Origin: Leptothrix sp. (in: b-proteobacteria)
Lineage (GTDB): Bacteria; Pseudomonadota; Gammaproteobacteria; Burkholderiales; Burkholderiaceae_C
DNA: 64,000 nucleotides
Direction: 5' to 3'
Assembly: GCA_013822685.1 (NCBI GenBank)
Contig: PNKV01000017.1
Span: 38,516 to 102,515 of the forward strand
Part shown: piece after piece, positions 45,306-56,655 of the stretch
How positions within the stretch are numbered: the first letter of the stretch is position 1
Layout: every line of letters starts with the position of its first letter
Program-made: the position numbers and the translations under genes
Notes under the pieces: model-generated
Told to the model about the DNA's origin: nothing
What the model saw: only the letters and a program-made list of their open reading frames with translations
Database searches by the model: none

Positions 45306-45902
45306 ATGACCGCTTCGACCCCACCGGACACCCGGCTCTCCGATCCCCGCAGCGCACTTCGTCAACAGCTCAAGGCCGCCCGCCAGGCCTGGGCCAGCGA
45401 CCCAGCCAGGCTGGCCACGGCGCAAGCAGCCCTGCAAGACAAGTTGATGGAAGTGCTGCGCCAGCTGGAACCCGAGTGCCTGGGTCTGTACTGGCCGATC
45501 CAGGCTGAATTTAACCCAAGGCCCGCGGCCCTGATGGCGCAAAAGGATTGGGCTTGCCAATTGGCCCTGCCCTGGGCGGCCCGTGCCACACGTGAGATGC
45601 ATTACCGGCCCTGGTTGGGTGATGAAGTCACCACGGTGGACGAGTGCGGCATCCCCAGCCCAGCCGGGCGCCCCTGCGAGCCCGACGTGGTGCTGGTGCC
45701 CTGCTTGGGCTTCACCCCCGATGGCTTCCGGTTGGGCTATGGCGGCGGCTACTTCGACCGCTTTCTGGCCAAGCACCCCGACGTCACCGCCGTGGGCATC
45801 GCCTGGTCACAGGCCCAGTTGGACCCGAGCGTGATTAGTTCACAACCCCATGATTTCCCCTTGATTGGCGTTGTTACAGAGTTGCAAATCTTCGGCGCCT
45901 GA
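45306..45902 (+). CDS. 5-formyltetrahydrofolate cyclo-ligase
   Basis: 198-residue enzyme converting 5-formyl-THF to 5,10-methenyl-THF (ATP-dependent). Family motifs: RQQLKAARQAW N-terminal basic helix, GLYWPIQAEFNPRP (substrate pocket), VLVPCLGFTPDGFRLGYGGGYFDRFLAKHP near the C-terminus. Start ATG 45306. It links to the folate/one-carbon genes further right (metF, tlyA-ahcY, metK) functionally, though not in the same operon. Confidence 0.94.
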   Translation: MTASTPPDTRLSDPRSALRQQLKAARQAWASDPARLATAQAALQDKLMEVLRQLEPECLGLYWPIQAEFNPRPAALMAQKDWACQLALPWAARATREMHYRPWLGDEVTTVDECGIPSPAGRPCEPDVVLVPCLGFTPDGFRLGYGGGYFDRFLAKHPDVTAVGIAWSQAQLDPSVISSQPHDFPLIGVVTELQIFGA

Positions 45903-46036
45903 CCCCCCAGATCGAGGGGGACCACGCGAGAACCCTATACGTTACGCGTCTTCCATGCAGCAAGATGGCCTAACCGTCAAGTAAGACAAAGGGCGTCAGT
46001 TCAGAGCCCTGCTTTATCACCACAAGGAATTGACAA

Positions 46037-46747
46037 ATGAAATCATCCATCAAGCTCAGCATGATCGCCCTGGCCGTCGCCGCCTCGGGCATGGCTTCTG
46101 CCGCCAACCAACCCTTCAACGCCGTCACCGGTTCGGTCACGCTCGACTTGCCCGCAGTCACCGCCGCACTGAATGGCTACGCCATCAGTGCCGTGGGCCA
46201 GTCCACCTACAACGGCCTCACTGGCGTCCTGACCGACCCCGTGCAAGCCGTGTCCACCGCGACCAACCCTGGCTCCTTGTTGATCGACTTCAACGACGCT
46301 TCGGGCATGAAGTTCACCAAGGCGTTCGCCACGTCGATCACGATGTCGAACTTCAGCTTCGACGTCGGCACCAAGACGCTGTTCGGTGACCTGCTGGTGG
46401 GCTCCGCCGCTTTCCCCCTGCTGAACCTGACCAACCAGTCCTTGCTGACCGCCGCCAATGTGGCCAGCAGCTTCGGCACCGAAGCCGGCACCAGCGTGAC
46501 CAACTCGGCCACGCCTCGCAGCCTGGGCCTGCTGGCCACCGGCTTCAGCCTGTCGGCCGCTTTCAGCGACTACCTGGTTGCCCGTGAACTGAACCCAGCT
46601 GACTTCGGCTACGTCGCCAGCATGATCAAGGAAATCAAGGTCGGCACCGTGACTTCCGTGCCAGAGCCATCCACCTACGCTCTGATGGGCATCGGCCTGG
46701 TCGGCGTGGGCCTGATGGCTCGCCGCCGCAAGGCTGCCAACGCCTGA
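46037..46747 (+). CDS. PEP-CTERM sorting-signal protein, unknown function
   Basis: 236-residue exported protein: signal peptide about 1-22 (ASGMASA|ANQ), a beta-rich body with no recognised domain, and the PEP-CTERM signal VPEPSTYALMGIGLVGVGLMARRRKAANA at the end, a canonical form. AAGGAA precedes the ATG. A perfect terminator follows. It is not paired with other genes. Base composition is normal. Likely secreted or outer-surface and processed by an exosortase encoded elsewhere. Confidence 0.88.
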   Translation: MKSSIKLSMIALAVAASGMASAANQPFNAVTGSVTLDLPAVTAALNGYAISAVGQSTYNGLTGVLTDPVQAVSTATNPGSLLIDFNDASGMKFTKAFATSITMSNFSFDVGTKTLFGDLLVGSAAFPLLNLTNQSLLTAANVASSFGTEAGTSVTNSATPRSLGLLATGFSLSAAFSDYLVARELNPADFGYVASMIKEIKVGTVTSVPEPSTYALMGIGLVGVGLMARRRKAANA

Positions 46748-46770
46748 TCGATCTTCTCGGTCAGTCAGCA

Positions 46771-46798
46771 AAAAGGCTCCCAACCGGGAGCCTTTTTT
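46771..46798 (+). terminator. Rho-independent terminator after the PEP-CTERM gene
   Basis: AAAAGGCTCCC (46771-46781), loop AACC, GGGAGCCTTTTTT (46786-46798). It serves the plus-strand PEP-CTERM gene; the reverse sequence also ends in T-rich DNA, so it may serve the convergent metF transcript. Confidence 0.9.
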
Positions 46799-46832
46799 CA
46801 TGGCAACGACGTTGTCGTTGCCGCCGCCAAGG

Positions 46833-47678
46833 TCACCCGCCCAGCCGTTGGCACAAGGCCAATACCGAGGTCGACTGGTTCATCGTGTAGAAATGCAAGC
46901 CGGGCACGCCTGCGCGGCGCAGCTTTTCGCACAGCTCGGCCACCACGTCCAGGCCAAAGGCCTGGATCGAGGCCTTGTCATCGCCATAGCCTTCCAGGCG
47001 CGAGCGGATCCAGCGCGGGATTTCAGCGCCGCAAGCGTCTGAGAAGCGCATCAGCTGTGTCGAGTTGGTGATCGGCATGATCCCCGGGATGATGGGGATG
47101 CCGACACCCTGCTTGGCCGCGTCGTCCACAAAGCGGAAATACGCGTCGGCGTTGAAAAAGTACTGCGTCAGGGCCACATTGGCACCGGCCTTGACCTTGG
47201 TGACGAAGGCATCCAGGTCGGCCTGCGGGCTGCGGGCCTGGGGGTGCATTTCCGGGTAGGCCGCCACCTCGATGTGGAAGTGGTCGCCGGTTTCTTCGCG
47301 GATGTAGGCCACCAGCTCACTGGCATAGCGGAACTCGCCAAAGCCACCGTAACCGCTGGGCAGATCGCCCCGCAAGGCCACCAGGCGGCGGATGCCTTGC
47401 GACGCGAACTGCGCCAATTGCTCACGCACGCTGGCCTTGCTGGCGCCGATGCACGAGAAGTGCGGCGCCGCGTCAAAGCCTTCGGACAGGATGGCCCGCA
47501 CGGTCTGGATGGTGCCGTCTTGCGTGGAGCCGCCTGCGCCATAGGTGACGGAGCAGTAATGCGGCTTGAGCGGGTACAGCTGTTGGCGCACCGCCGCCAG
47601 CTTGTCAAAACCTTCCGGCGTCTTGGGCGGGAAGAACTCGAAGCTCAGCGGCAAAGAAGTGGGGGCAAGCGTGCTCAT
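46833..47678 (-). CDS. metF: Methylenetetrahydrofolate reductase (NAD(P)H)
   Basis: 281-residue flavoprotein that makes 5-methyl-THF for methionine synthesis. N-terminal FEFFPPKTPEGFDKL, the catalytic segment YCSVTYGAGGSTQDGT, RHFSCIGASK-like AAPHFSCIGASK and LRGDLP, and the C-terminal GVPGLHFYTMNQS, all typical. It lies 25 bp after tlyA on the minus strand and, with ahcY and tlyA, forms a methyl-cycle operon behind the SAH riboswitch. Confidence 0.96.
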   Translation of the reverse strand: MSTLAPTSLPLSFEFFPPKTPEGFDKLAAVRQQLYPLKPHYCSVTYGAGGSTQDGTIQTVRAILSEGFDAAPHFSCIGASKASVREQLAQFASQGIRRLVALRGDLPSGYGGFGEFRYASELVAYIREETGDHFHIEVAAYPEMHPQARSPQADLDAFVTKVKAGANVALTQYFFNADAYFRFVDDAAKQGVGIPIIPGIMPITNSTQLMRFSDACGAEIPRWIRSRLEGYGDDKASIQAFGLDVVAELCEKLRRAGVPGLHFYTMNQSTSVLALCQRLGG

Positions 47679-47703
47679 GCTTATTCAGACTTTCAAGGAA
47701 GGC

Positions 47704-48474
47704 TCAAGGGGCCGACGAGGGCGAGGATGCCCAGATGAAGAACTCCTGGTTGCCGTCGCCACCCGCGATCGGGCTGTTGAAGCCCTTGTGCACGGTCCAA
47801 CCCAGGTCGGTGCAAGCACGGCGCACCATGTCGCGGGCCCGCGCATGCAGCGCCGGGTCTTTCACCACACCACCCTTGCCAACGTTGCCCTTGCCCACTT
47901 CAAACTGGGGCTTGATCAACATCAGCACATGGCCACCCGGCTTGAGCCAGGTCTTGAGGTGCGGCACCACGCTGGCCAGCGAGATGAAGGACAGGTCGGC
48001 CACGATCAGGTCAAAGCCATCGGCCGGGGCGTGCTCGCGCAGCGTGCTCTTGTCGAGCTCACGCGCGTGCACTTCTTCCAGGGACACCACGCGGGTGTCC
48101 TCTTGAAGGCGCGGGTGCAGTTGGCCATGGCCCACGTCCACGCCCACGACCTGGCTGGCGCCATTGGCCAGCAGCACGTCGGTGAAGCCACCGGTGCTTT
48201 GGCCCACGTCCAGGCAGCGCCAATCGGACACGTTCAGGTTGATGTGGGCCAGCGCGCCTTCGAGCTTGAGCCCGGCACGTGACACCCAGCGCAGTTCCGC
48301 GTCATTGGTGACACGGAACTGCGTGCCGTCAGGCAGATCTTCACCAGCCTTGCGCAAAGTGGTCCAGCCTTTGGGGCTGAGCCATTGCGCGGCGCTGGCG
48401 TCAATCAGTCGATGGGCGGCGGAGCGGGTGGGCGCGTGCCCTTGTTGAACGAGGAGTTGATCTGCGCGAGGCAT
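47704..48474 (-). CDS. tlyA: TlyA family RNA methyltransferase (S4 domain plus FtsJ-like)
   Basis: 256-residue SAM-dependent methyltransferase. The S4 RNA-binding domain (about 3-65) is followed by an FtsJ/RrmJ-type Rossmann fold: CLDVGQSTGGFTDVLL, VGVDVGHGQL, DLSFISL and LMLIKPQFE. TlyA enzymes 2'-O-methylate 16S/23S rRNA. I chose ATG 48474 (MPRADQLL), the usual start. It sits between ahcY and metF, a coupling that supplies SAH hydrolysis next to a SAM-using enzyme. Confidence 0.92.
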   Translation of the reverse strand: MPRADQLLVQQGHAPTRSAAHRLIDASAAQWLSPKGWTTLRKAGEDLPDGTQFRVTNDAELRWVSRAGLKLEGALAHINLNVSDWRCLDVGQSTGGFTDVLLANGASQVVGVDVGHGQLHPRLQEDTRVVSLEEVHARELDKSTLREHAPADGFDLIVADLSFISLASVVPHLKTWLKPGGHVLMLIKPQFEVGKGNVGKGGVVKDPALHARARDMVRRACTDLGWTVHKGFNSPIAGGDGNQEFFIWASSPSSAP

Positions 48475-48497
48475 GGCTTCTTTGGTTGATCCAGCAA

Positions 48498-48560
48498 CCA
48501 CCGCGGAGCCGGCTTGGCCGGTCCGCTGGTGGTGCCCCCTTGAGGGGGCGGCCGAAGGCC
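48498..48560. repeat. Cluster of three hairpins in the ahcY-tlyA spacer
   Basis: 48498-48532 forms a long stem (CCACC-GCGGA-G-CCGGC / GCCGG-TCCGC-T-GGTGG). 48534-48549 forms GCCCCC/GGGGGC, and 48550-48560 forms GGCC/GGCC. All lie in the 97-bp gap between ahcY and tlyA of one operon. GC-rich hairpins of this kind look like a dispersed intergenic repeat (REP-like). They may stabilise the upstream mRNA or reduce downstream expression. I see no second copy in this window. Confidence 0.6.
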
Positions 48561-48571
48561 GTAGGGGGTGG

Positions 48572-50020
<1,449 letters not shown>

Positions 50021-50079
50021 GGCGAATTTCCTTCAAGCAACATTGTTTTGAAGCCGCAGGACTGCCAGGGAGGAGGGAG

Positions 50080-50118
50080 AAAAAAGACAACTCACCCAGC
50101 GGGACACTTGCGGGTGAG
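50080..50118 (-). terminator. Terminator-like expression platform of the SAH riboswitch
   Basis: On the minus strand CTCACCC (50112-50118) pairs with GGGTGAG (50091-50097), followed by TTGTC and six T (50080-50085). The left arm shares 50116-50118 with the 3' strand of the riboswitch P1 helix, so ligand-bound aptamer and terminator cannot form fully together. That predicts that SAH keeps transcription on. Confidence 0.6.
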
Positions 50119-50200
50119 CGCGGTTGCAGGGGAGACACTTTCGAGCCTGGGGTCCGTGCCTTGATGAAAGACGAACCTTGCAACGCTCCTCGAAAGGAAC
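50110..50200 (-). promoter_or_regulatory. SAH riboswitch upstream of ahcY
   Basis: Minus-strand leader matching the SAH (ahcY) riboswitch consensus: an initial CGAGGAGCGTTGCA (about 50178-50191), an internal CAGGCTCGAAAG (50138-50149) and a closing TGCAACCGCGCTCACC (about 50113-50128). GAGCG-TTGCA pairs with TGCAA-CCGCGCTC. A -10-like TATACT at 50204-50209 places the transcript start immediately upstream of the aptamer. SAH riboswitches activate ahcY when SAH accumulates. Motif and gene context agree. Confidence 0.88.
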
Positions 50201-50254
50201 GCCAGTATAAAACCGTTGGATGCGGTGTGCCAGGAAAATATGGAGGGTGGGACA

Positions 50255-51922
<1,668 letters not shown>

Positions 51923-51943
51923 TGGCTTAAGACAAAGGCGTCG

Positions 51944-52684
51944 TCAGATGGCCTGACGACGGCGGGCCGCCAGCAGCAGGCCGGCCAGGCCCAGGCCCAT
52001 CAAGACCGAAGCAGCTGGCTCGGGCACCGGCGTGGCGGCTGAGAAGGTCACGCCGGCCAGGTAATAGTCTTCCACCGACTTTTGTTGGGCATAGCCAAAG
52101 GTGAAGCGCTTGCCGGTGAGGGGCAGCGTGAAATCCACAAACTGGCCGCCCGCCGTGCCGAAGGAGTATTCCTTGAACGCGCCGCCATCCACGCTGACGG
52201 TGAAGCCGTCGGACGAATCCAGCTCGTGGGTCAAGGCAAACGTGGCGCGGTCATCGGGGAAGAAGTTCGCCTTGGTGAGCACCACATTGTTGGCAAAGCT
52301 CAGGGTCAAGGTTTCATGGCGGTCGTCCAGGGCGTAGTTGCCGTCGTGGATGCCAAACGTGCCACCACTCACGTAGCCGCTGGCCACGCCCAAGCCGGCG
52401 TTGAGGTCTTTGCTCTGGAACGCCAGGGCGCTGTAACCACTGAGGTTGGACGCGGCCGTGACGGTGACCAAACCGCCTGCCACCGTGTTGAAAGCCAGGC
52501 TGGGCGCACAAATGCCCTTGACAGCGCACGCGTTGGCGGCCGAAGGCATGCCGGTGGCCAGGGCACCCGGCAAAGTCACCACATTGCTGGTGGTGAAGGC
52601 CAGGCTCTCGGCGTGAACCGGGGAGGCCGACAAGGCCAGCGCGGCCAAAGCACCGATGGCGCCGAACAGATTTGTGTTTTTCAT
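51944..52684 (-). CDS. PEP-CTERM protein, unknown function
   Basis: 246-residue exported protein. Signal peptide about 1-25 (SASPVHAES), a beta-sandwich-like body (NFFPDDRATFALTHEL, DGFTVSVDGG), and a C-terminal PEP-CTERM signal VPEPAASVLMGLGLAGLLLAARRRQAI. The repeated Ser/Thr strands resemble DUF-type surface proteins, but no domain is recognised. Third PEP-CTERM gene in the window; no exosortase is encoded here. Confidence 0.85.
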   Translation of the reverse strand: MKNTNLFGAIGALAALALSASPVHAESLAFTTSNVVTLPGALATGMPSAANACAVKGICAPSLAFNTVAGGLVTVTAASNLSGYSALAFQSKDLNAGLGVASGYVSGGTFGIHDGNYALDDRHETLTLSFANNVVLTKANFFPDDRATFALTHELDSSDGFTVSVDGGAFKEYSFGTAGGQFVDFTLPLTGKRFTFGYAQQKSVEDYYLAGVTFSAATPVPEPAASVLMGLGLAGLLLAARRRQAI

Positions 52685-52922
52685 CTCAACCCTTGGATAC
52701 GAACAGTTACTGATTGCAGCTTAACAGGCGGCTGTCTTTACACGCTTCTTTGAGCAGGGCGCCCCCCGGAGCCGGGGGAGGCTGCGCGGTGAAATGTCAC
52801 GAACGGGCCCGCATGCCGGTTCACCCCCTTGTTCGCTGGTCTCGGAATCCCGGATATCCGGTCAAGCATGGCTTGGCGGAAAATTTAGTTCTACTAAGTA
52901 ACAATATCCGCCGAGGCCACCC

Positions 52923-53846
52923 ATGCACAAACCACTTTCCGCCTTCCTGTCCGCAGCCGCCATCGCGCTCACCGTGGCAACGAGCGTGCTGCCGCTGTCA
53001 TCCGCGCAGGCCGCCACCGCCTCCACCACGGCCCAAACCAAGTACCCCATCGTGCTGGTGCATGGCTTCATGGGCTTCAAGGACATCCTGGGGGTCGATT
53101 ACTTCTACCAAGTCCCGGCCGATCTGCGCCGGAACGGCGCCACGGTGTACGTGGCGGCGGTGTCGCAGGTCAACAGCAGCGAGTTGCGGGGCGAGCAATT
53201 GCTGCAGCAGATGCGCGCCTGGGCGGCCCGCGACGGGATCAAAAAGTTCAACCTGATCGGCCACAGCCAGGGCGGCCCAACGGCCCGCTACGTGGCCGGC
53301 GTGGCACCCGAGTTGGTGGCCAGCATCACCACCGTCGGCAGCCCCGCTCGCATGACTGTGGAAGACGGCAACAACCCGGTCAACGACCTGATCACCAATT
53401 ACAGCCAGCTCACCACCTTCTTGGGCTCATTTGTGGCCTGGGTGTCGAGCCACAGCCAGCTGCCGCAGGATGTGGAAGCGGCCAAGGACTTTGCCAAAGA
53501 GGTCAATGCCTTTGCCACCCGCTTCCCCGCGGGCGTGCCCTCCACCTACTGCGGGCTGGATGGCAAGGAGTTTGAAGCCGGCATGTACCTTTACTCGATC
53601 ACGGGCAACAAGCCCAAGACCAACGCCTGGGACATCTCGGACCTGGCCATGGTGGAGTCAAGCGTGCCCAGCGATGGCACGCTGCCGGTGTGTTCCACAC
53701 ACTTCGGCAAGGTGCTGCGCAACGACTACCCCTGGAACCACATCGACGAGATGAACCACATCTTCGGGCTGCTGGGCAAGGGCGCGCCCGATCCGGTCGC
53801 TTTCTACCGCACGCAGGCCAACCGGCTCAAGCTCAAGGGCCTCTGA
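52923..53846 (+). CDS. Secreted triacylglycerol lipase (Burkholderia/Pseudomonas family I)
   Basis: 307-residue lipase. Signal peptide about 1-30 (LSSAQA|ATAS). Alpha/beta-hydrolase core YPIVLVHGFMGF, nucleophile S115 in IGHSQGGPTARYVAG, acid Asp in SDGTLPVCSTH and His in WNHIDEMNHIFG. Cys residues in YCGLDG and PVCSTH match the conserved disulfide of this lipase family. Relatives need a dedicated foldase (Lif/LipB) usually encoded next door; none is adjacent here. The next gene is an unrelated HD-GYP protein on the opposite strand. Confidence 0.93.
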   Translation: MHKPLSAFLSAAAIALTVATSVLPLSSAQAATASTTAQTKYPIVLVHGFMGFKDILGVDYFYQVPADLRRNGATVYVAAVSQVNSSELRGEQLLQQMRAWAARDGIKKFNLIGHSQGGPTARYVAGVAPELVASITTVGSPARMTVEDGNNPVNDLITNYSQLTTFLGSFVAWVSSHSQLPQDVEAAKDFAKEVNAFATRFPAGVPSTYCGLDGKEFEAGMYLYSITGNKPKTNAWDISDLAMVESSVPSDGTLPVCSTHFGKVLRNDYPWNHIDEMNHIFGLLGKGAPDPVAFYRTQANRLKLKGL

Positions 53847-53850
53847 CCAG

Positions 53851-55095
53851 TCAGCGGTCGGCCGCCCAGAAGTCATCCAGGTTGGCAAAGCCCCAGGCCG
53901 CGGGTGATTCCCGCGACACGATCTGGTCGTTGCAGCCGGGTGACTCCAGGTCGAGCAACTGCGGCACGATCTGCTCGCCAGCCTTGGTGGAGTAAAACAC
54001 CTTGAGCAAAGGCGTGAGCAAGGAGCCGGCGCCCTGGTCCACCACCACGGCCAGGCGGCCAGATTTGAGCTTCACGAGCGAACCGGTCGGGTAGATGCCG
54101 ATGCTCTTGACGAAGGCCTGGAAGACGGCGCCATCGAAGTGGCCTTCGCGCGTCCACTGCGCCATCTTCTGCACCGATTCGGCCGGGTCCCAACCGACCT
54201 TGTAGGGGCGGTTGGAGGTGATGGCGTCATACACATCGCACACCGCGCCCATCTTGGCGAAGAGGCTGATCTCGTCGCCTTTCAAGCCGTGCGGGTAGCC
54301 GCTGCCGTTGACCTTTTCATGATGATGCAGGCAGACGTCCATCGGGATCGGCCCCACGCCCCGGCCTTCGAGCAGCATGTGGTGGCCCACGGCGGGGTGG
54401 CGCTTCATGATGTCGAACTCGGCGGGGGTCAGCTTGCCGGGCTTGTTCAACACGTCCATGGGCATGGCGCCCTTGCCCAGGTCGTGCAGCAGGCCGGCCA
54501 AGCCCGCCTCGCGCGTGTCTTCGGCCGACAGCTTGAGCTGGCGTGACAGCGCCACCATCAGCGCGCACACCGCCACCGAGTGCATGTAGGTGTAGTCATC
54601 GCTGGTTTTCAGGCGCGCCAGGCTGACGATGGCGCCCGGGTTGCGCTGCACGGATTGGGTGATGTCGTCGACCAGCGGCAGGCAGTGCTCCGTGTCGATG
54701 GCCTTGCCCATGCGCACGTCCTGGAACATGGTCTTCATGGCGCCCCGTGCTTTGGCGCAGATGCGCCCGGCCCGCGCCACCTCGTCTTGCAGGGACACGG
54801 TCGGTGCCTCGGCAGGCGCCTCGGGCACCTGCAGCTCTTCTTCCGCGGCCGAGGCCGAGAACTCGACCCCATCGACCACATGCACCTGCGGCGACGCGGT
54901 GTCGTCGCTCACATCCAGGCCTTTGCTGGGGTCAATCCAGACCGCCTTGATGGGGCTGCTTTGGATCTGCGCCAACTGCTTCGGGTCCGTCAGCAGCACG
55001 GCCGACTTCCAGAAGGGGTTGTCCAGCCACGAGCCGTCCACCGCATCGATGAACATGCCCACCCGCAACTGCCCAACCTGTATTTTTTTGCGCAT
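53851..55095 (-). CDS. HD-GYP domain phosphodiesterase (DUF3391 N-terminal domain)
   Basis: 414-residue cytoplasmic protein. An N-terminal DUF3391-type domain (about 1-130: KIQVGQLRVGMFID) is followed by HD-GYP (about 165-350) with HDLGKGAMPMDVLNKPGKL, HPAVGHHMLLEG, HHEKVNGSGYPHGLKGDEI and AKMGAVCDVYDAITSNRPYK, so metal and GYP residues are intact. The likely role is c-di-GMP hydrolysis. I chose ATG 55095 (MRKKIQVG), which follows a T-rich stretch. Confidence 0.94.
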   Translation of the reverse strand: MRKKIQVGQLRVGMFIDAVDGSWLDNPFWKSAVLLTDPKQLAQIQSSPIKAVWIDPSKGLDVSDDTASPQVHVVDGVEFSASAAEEELQVPEAPAEAPTVSLQDEVARAGRICAKARGAMKTMFQDVRMGKAIDTEHCLPLVDDITQSVQRNPGAIVSLARLKTSDDYTYMHSVAVCALMVALSRQLKLSAEDTREAGLAGLLHDLGKGAMPMDVLNKPGKLTPAEFDIMKRHPAVGHHMLLEGRGVGPIPMDVCLHHHEKVNGSGYPHGLKGDEISLFAKMGAVCDVYDAITSNRPYKVGWDPAESVQKMAQWTREGHFDGAVFQAFVKSIGIYPTGSLVKLKSGRLAVVVDQGAGSLLTPLLKVFYSTKAGEQIVPQLLDLESPGCNDQIVSRESPAAWGFANLDDFWAADR

Positions 55096-55142
55096 GATCC
55101 ATCCATCGTAAAGCGAGTCACGATGGGTCAAGGCAAGAAAAA

Positions 55143-55173
55143 AGGGGCCTCCCACACGGAGGCCCCTCTTTTT
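55143..55173. terminator. Bidirectional Rho-independent terminator between metK and the HD-GYP gene
   Basis: AGGGGCCTCC (55143-55152), loop CACAC, GGAGGCCCCT (55158-55167), with T-runs on both strands (CTTTTT at the right; the run of A at the left becomes T on the minus strand). It ends the metK transcript and lies just upstream of the HD-GYP start. Confidence 0.88.
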
Positions 55174-55218
55174 AACAAGCCAGGGTGCCACAAGGGCGCC
55201 TCAGGCCAGCGGATCAGA

Positions 55219-56403
55219 TCACTTCAGGCCGGCAGCGGCGCGCAGTGCGGCGGCCTTGTCGGTGCGCTCCCAGGTGAACTCGGGCTCTTCGCGGCCAAAG
55301 TGGCCGTAAGCGGCAGTCTTGCTGTAGATCGGGCGCAGCAGATCCAGCATCTGGATGATGCCCTTGGGGCGCAGGTCGAAGTGCTCTTGCACCAGTTCGG
55401 ACAACTTCTCGTCGCTGATCACGCCCGTGCCTTCGGTGTAGACCGTGATGTTCATGGGGCGGGCCACGCCGATGGCGTAAGCCACCTGGATCTGGCACTG
55501 CTTGGCCAGGCCAGCGGCCACGATGTTCTTGGCCACATAGCGGGCAGCATAGGCGGCCGAGCGGTCAACCTTGGAAGGATCCTTGCCGCTGAAAGCGCCA
55601 CCACCGTGGGGGCATGCGCCACCGTAGGTGTCGACGATGATCTTGCGGCCGGTCAGGCCACAGTCGCCTTGCGGGCCGCCGATGACGAAACGGCCGGTGG
55701 GGTTGATCAGGTACTTGGTGTCCTTGATCCACTCCTTGGGCAGCACGGGCTTGATGATCTCTTCGATGATGGCTTCGGTGAACGAGGCCTTCATCGAGTG
55801 CTGCGTTTCGCTTTGATCGGGGTCGTGCTGGGTGGAGAGCACCACGGTGTCGATGCTGTGCGGCTTGCCGTCCACATAGCGCATCGTGACCTGGCTCTTG
55901 GCATCAGGGCGCAGGAAAGGCAGGCGGCCATCCTTGCGCAGCTGGGCTTGGCGCTCGACCAGGCGGTGGGCGTAATAGATGGGCGCGGGCATCAGCTCGG
56001 GCGTCTCGTTGCAGGCATAGCCGAACATCAGGCCTTGGTCGCCAGCGCCGATGTTGAGGTGGTCGTCAGACGCGTGGTCCACGCCCTGGGCGATGTCGTT
56101 GGATTGCTTGTCGTAAGCGACCAGCACGGCGCAACCCTTGTAGTCGATGCCGTAGTCGGTGTTGTCGTAGCCGATGCGCTTGATGGTGTCGCGGGCCACC
56201 TGGATGTAATCGACGTGCGCATTGGTGGTGATCTCACCAGCCAACACCACCAGACCGGTGTTGCACAGCGTTTCAGCGGCCACGCGCGAGCGGGGGTCTT
56301 GCTGGAAGATGGCGTCGAGGATGGCGTCCGAGATCTGGTCGGCGACCTTGTCGGGGTGGCCTTCAGAGACGGATTCGGATGTGAAGAGGAAGTCGTTCGC
56401 CAC
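55219..56403 (-). CDS. metK: S-adenosylmethionine synthetase
   Basis: 394-residue enzyme making SAM from ATP and methionine. N-terminal [33 protein letters not shown], and the P-loop [19 protein letters not shown]. Translation starts at GTG 56403 with GGAG eight bases upstream. It is preceded by a leader resembling a SAM-II riboswitch, and the start region is complementary to part of that leader. Monocistronic, ended by a strong terminator. Confidence 0.97.
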   Translation of the reverse strand: MANDFLFTSESVSEGHPDKVADQISDAILDAIFQQDPRSRVAAETLCNTGLVVLAGEITTNAHVDYIQVARDTIKRIGYDNTDYGIDYKGCAVLVAYDKQSNDIAQGVDHASDDHLNIGAGDQGLMFGYACNETPELMPAPIYYAHRLVERQAQLRKDGRLPFLRPDAKSQVTMRYVDGKPHSIDTVVLSTQHDPDQSETQHSMKASFTEAIIEEIIKPVLPKEWIKDTKYLINPTGRFVIGGPQGDCGLTGRKIIVDTYGGACPHGGGAFSGKDPSKVDRSAAYAARYVAKNIVAAGLAKQCQIQVAYAIGVARPMNITVYTEGTGVISDEKLSELVQEHFDLRPKGIIQMLDLLRPIYSKTAAYGHFGREEPEFTWERTDKAAALRAAAGLK

Positions 56404-56473
56404 GGTGTGTGCTCCAAAAAGATAAGTTCAAGACTGGCTGCGTCGCCGGGCTTGATGAATCTTTCGAACAAGC

Positions 56474-56533
56474 GGCGAACGCTTTAGCGGCATTTGTGAA
56501 TCGCCCCGCAAGTTGTTCCTTTAACTCGGCGAT
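56474..56533 (-). promoter_or_regulatory. Probable SAM-II-like riboswitch in the metK leader
   Basis: Minus-strand RNA: P1 ATCGCC (56528-56533) with GGCGAT (56500-56505), a 22-nt loop containing GTTAAAGG and TTGCGG, then a 3' segment AAATGCCGCTAAAG (56482-56495). This closely follows the SAM-II core (AAATGyxGCTAAA after P1); the loop TTGCG can pair with TGCCG as in the SAM-II pseudoknot, with a compensatory G-C for G-U. A TACACT -10-like box at 56539-56544 would start the RNA right at P1. Sign of control is not settled. Confidence 0.6.
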
Positions 56534-56655
56534 GGCCCAGTGTAATGGATGGCCCAGGGGCTTTTCCCTGGATATAACCCCGAAACCGGGCCGAAATCGG
56601 CCATTGCCGGCGCCTCAAAACCCGGCCTGGGTACGCGGATTGCTGACCGCCCCGC

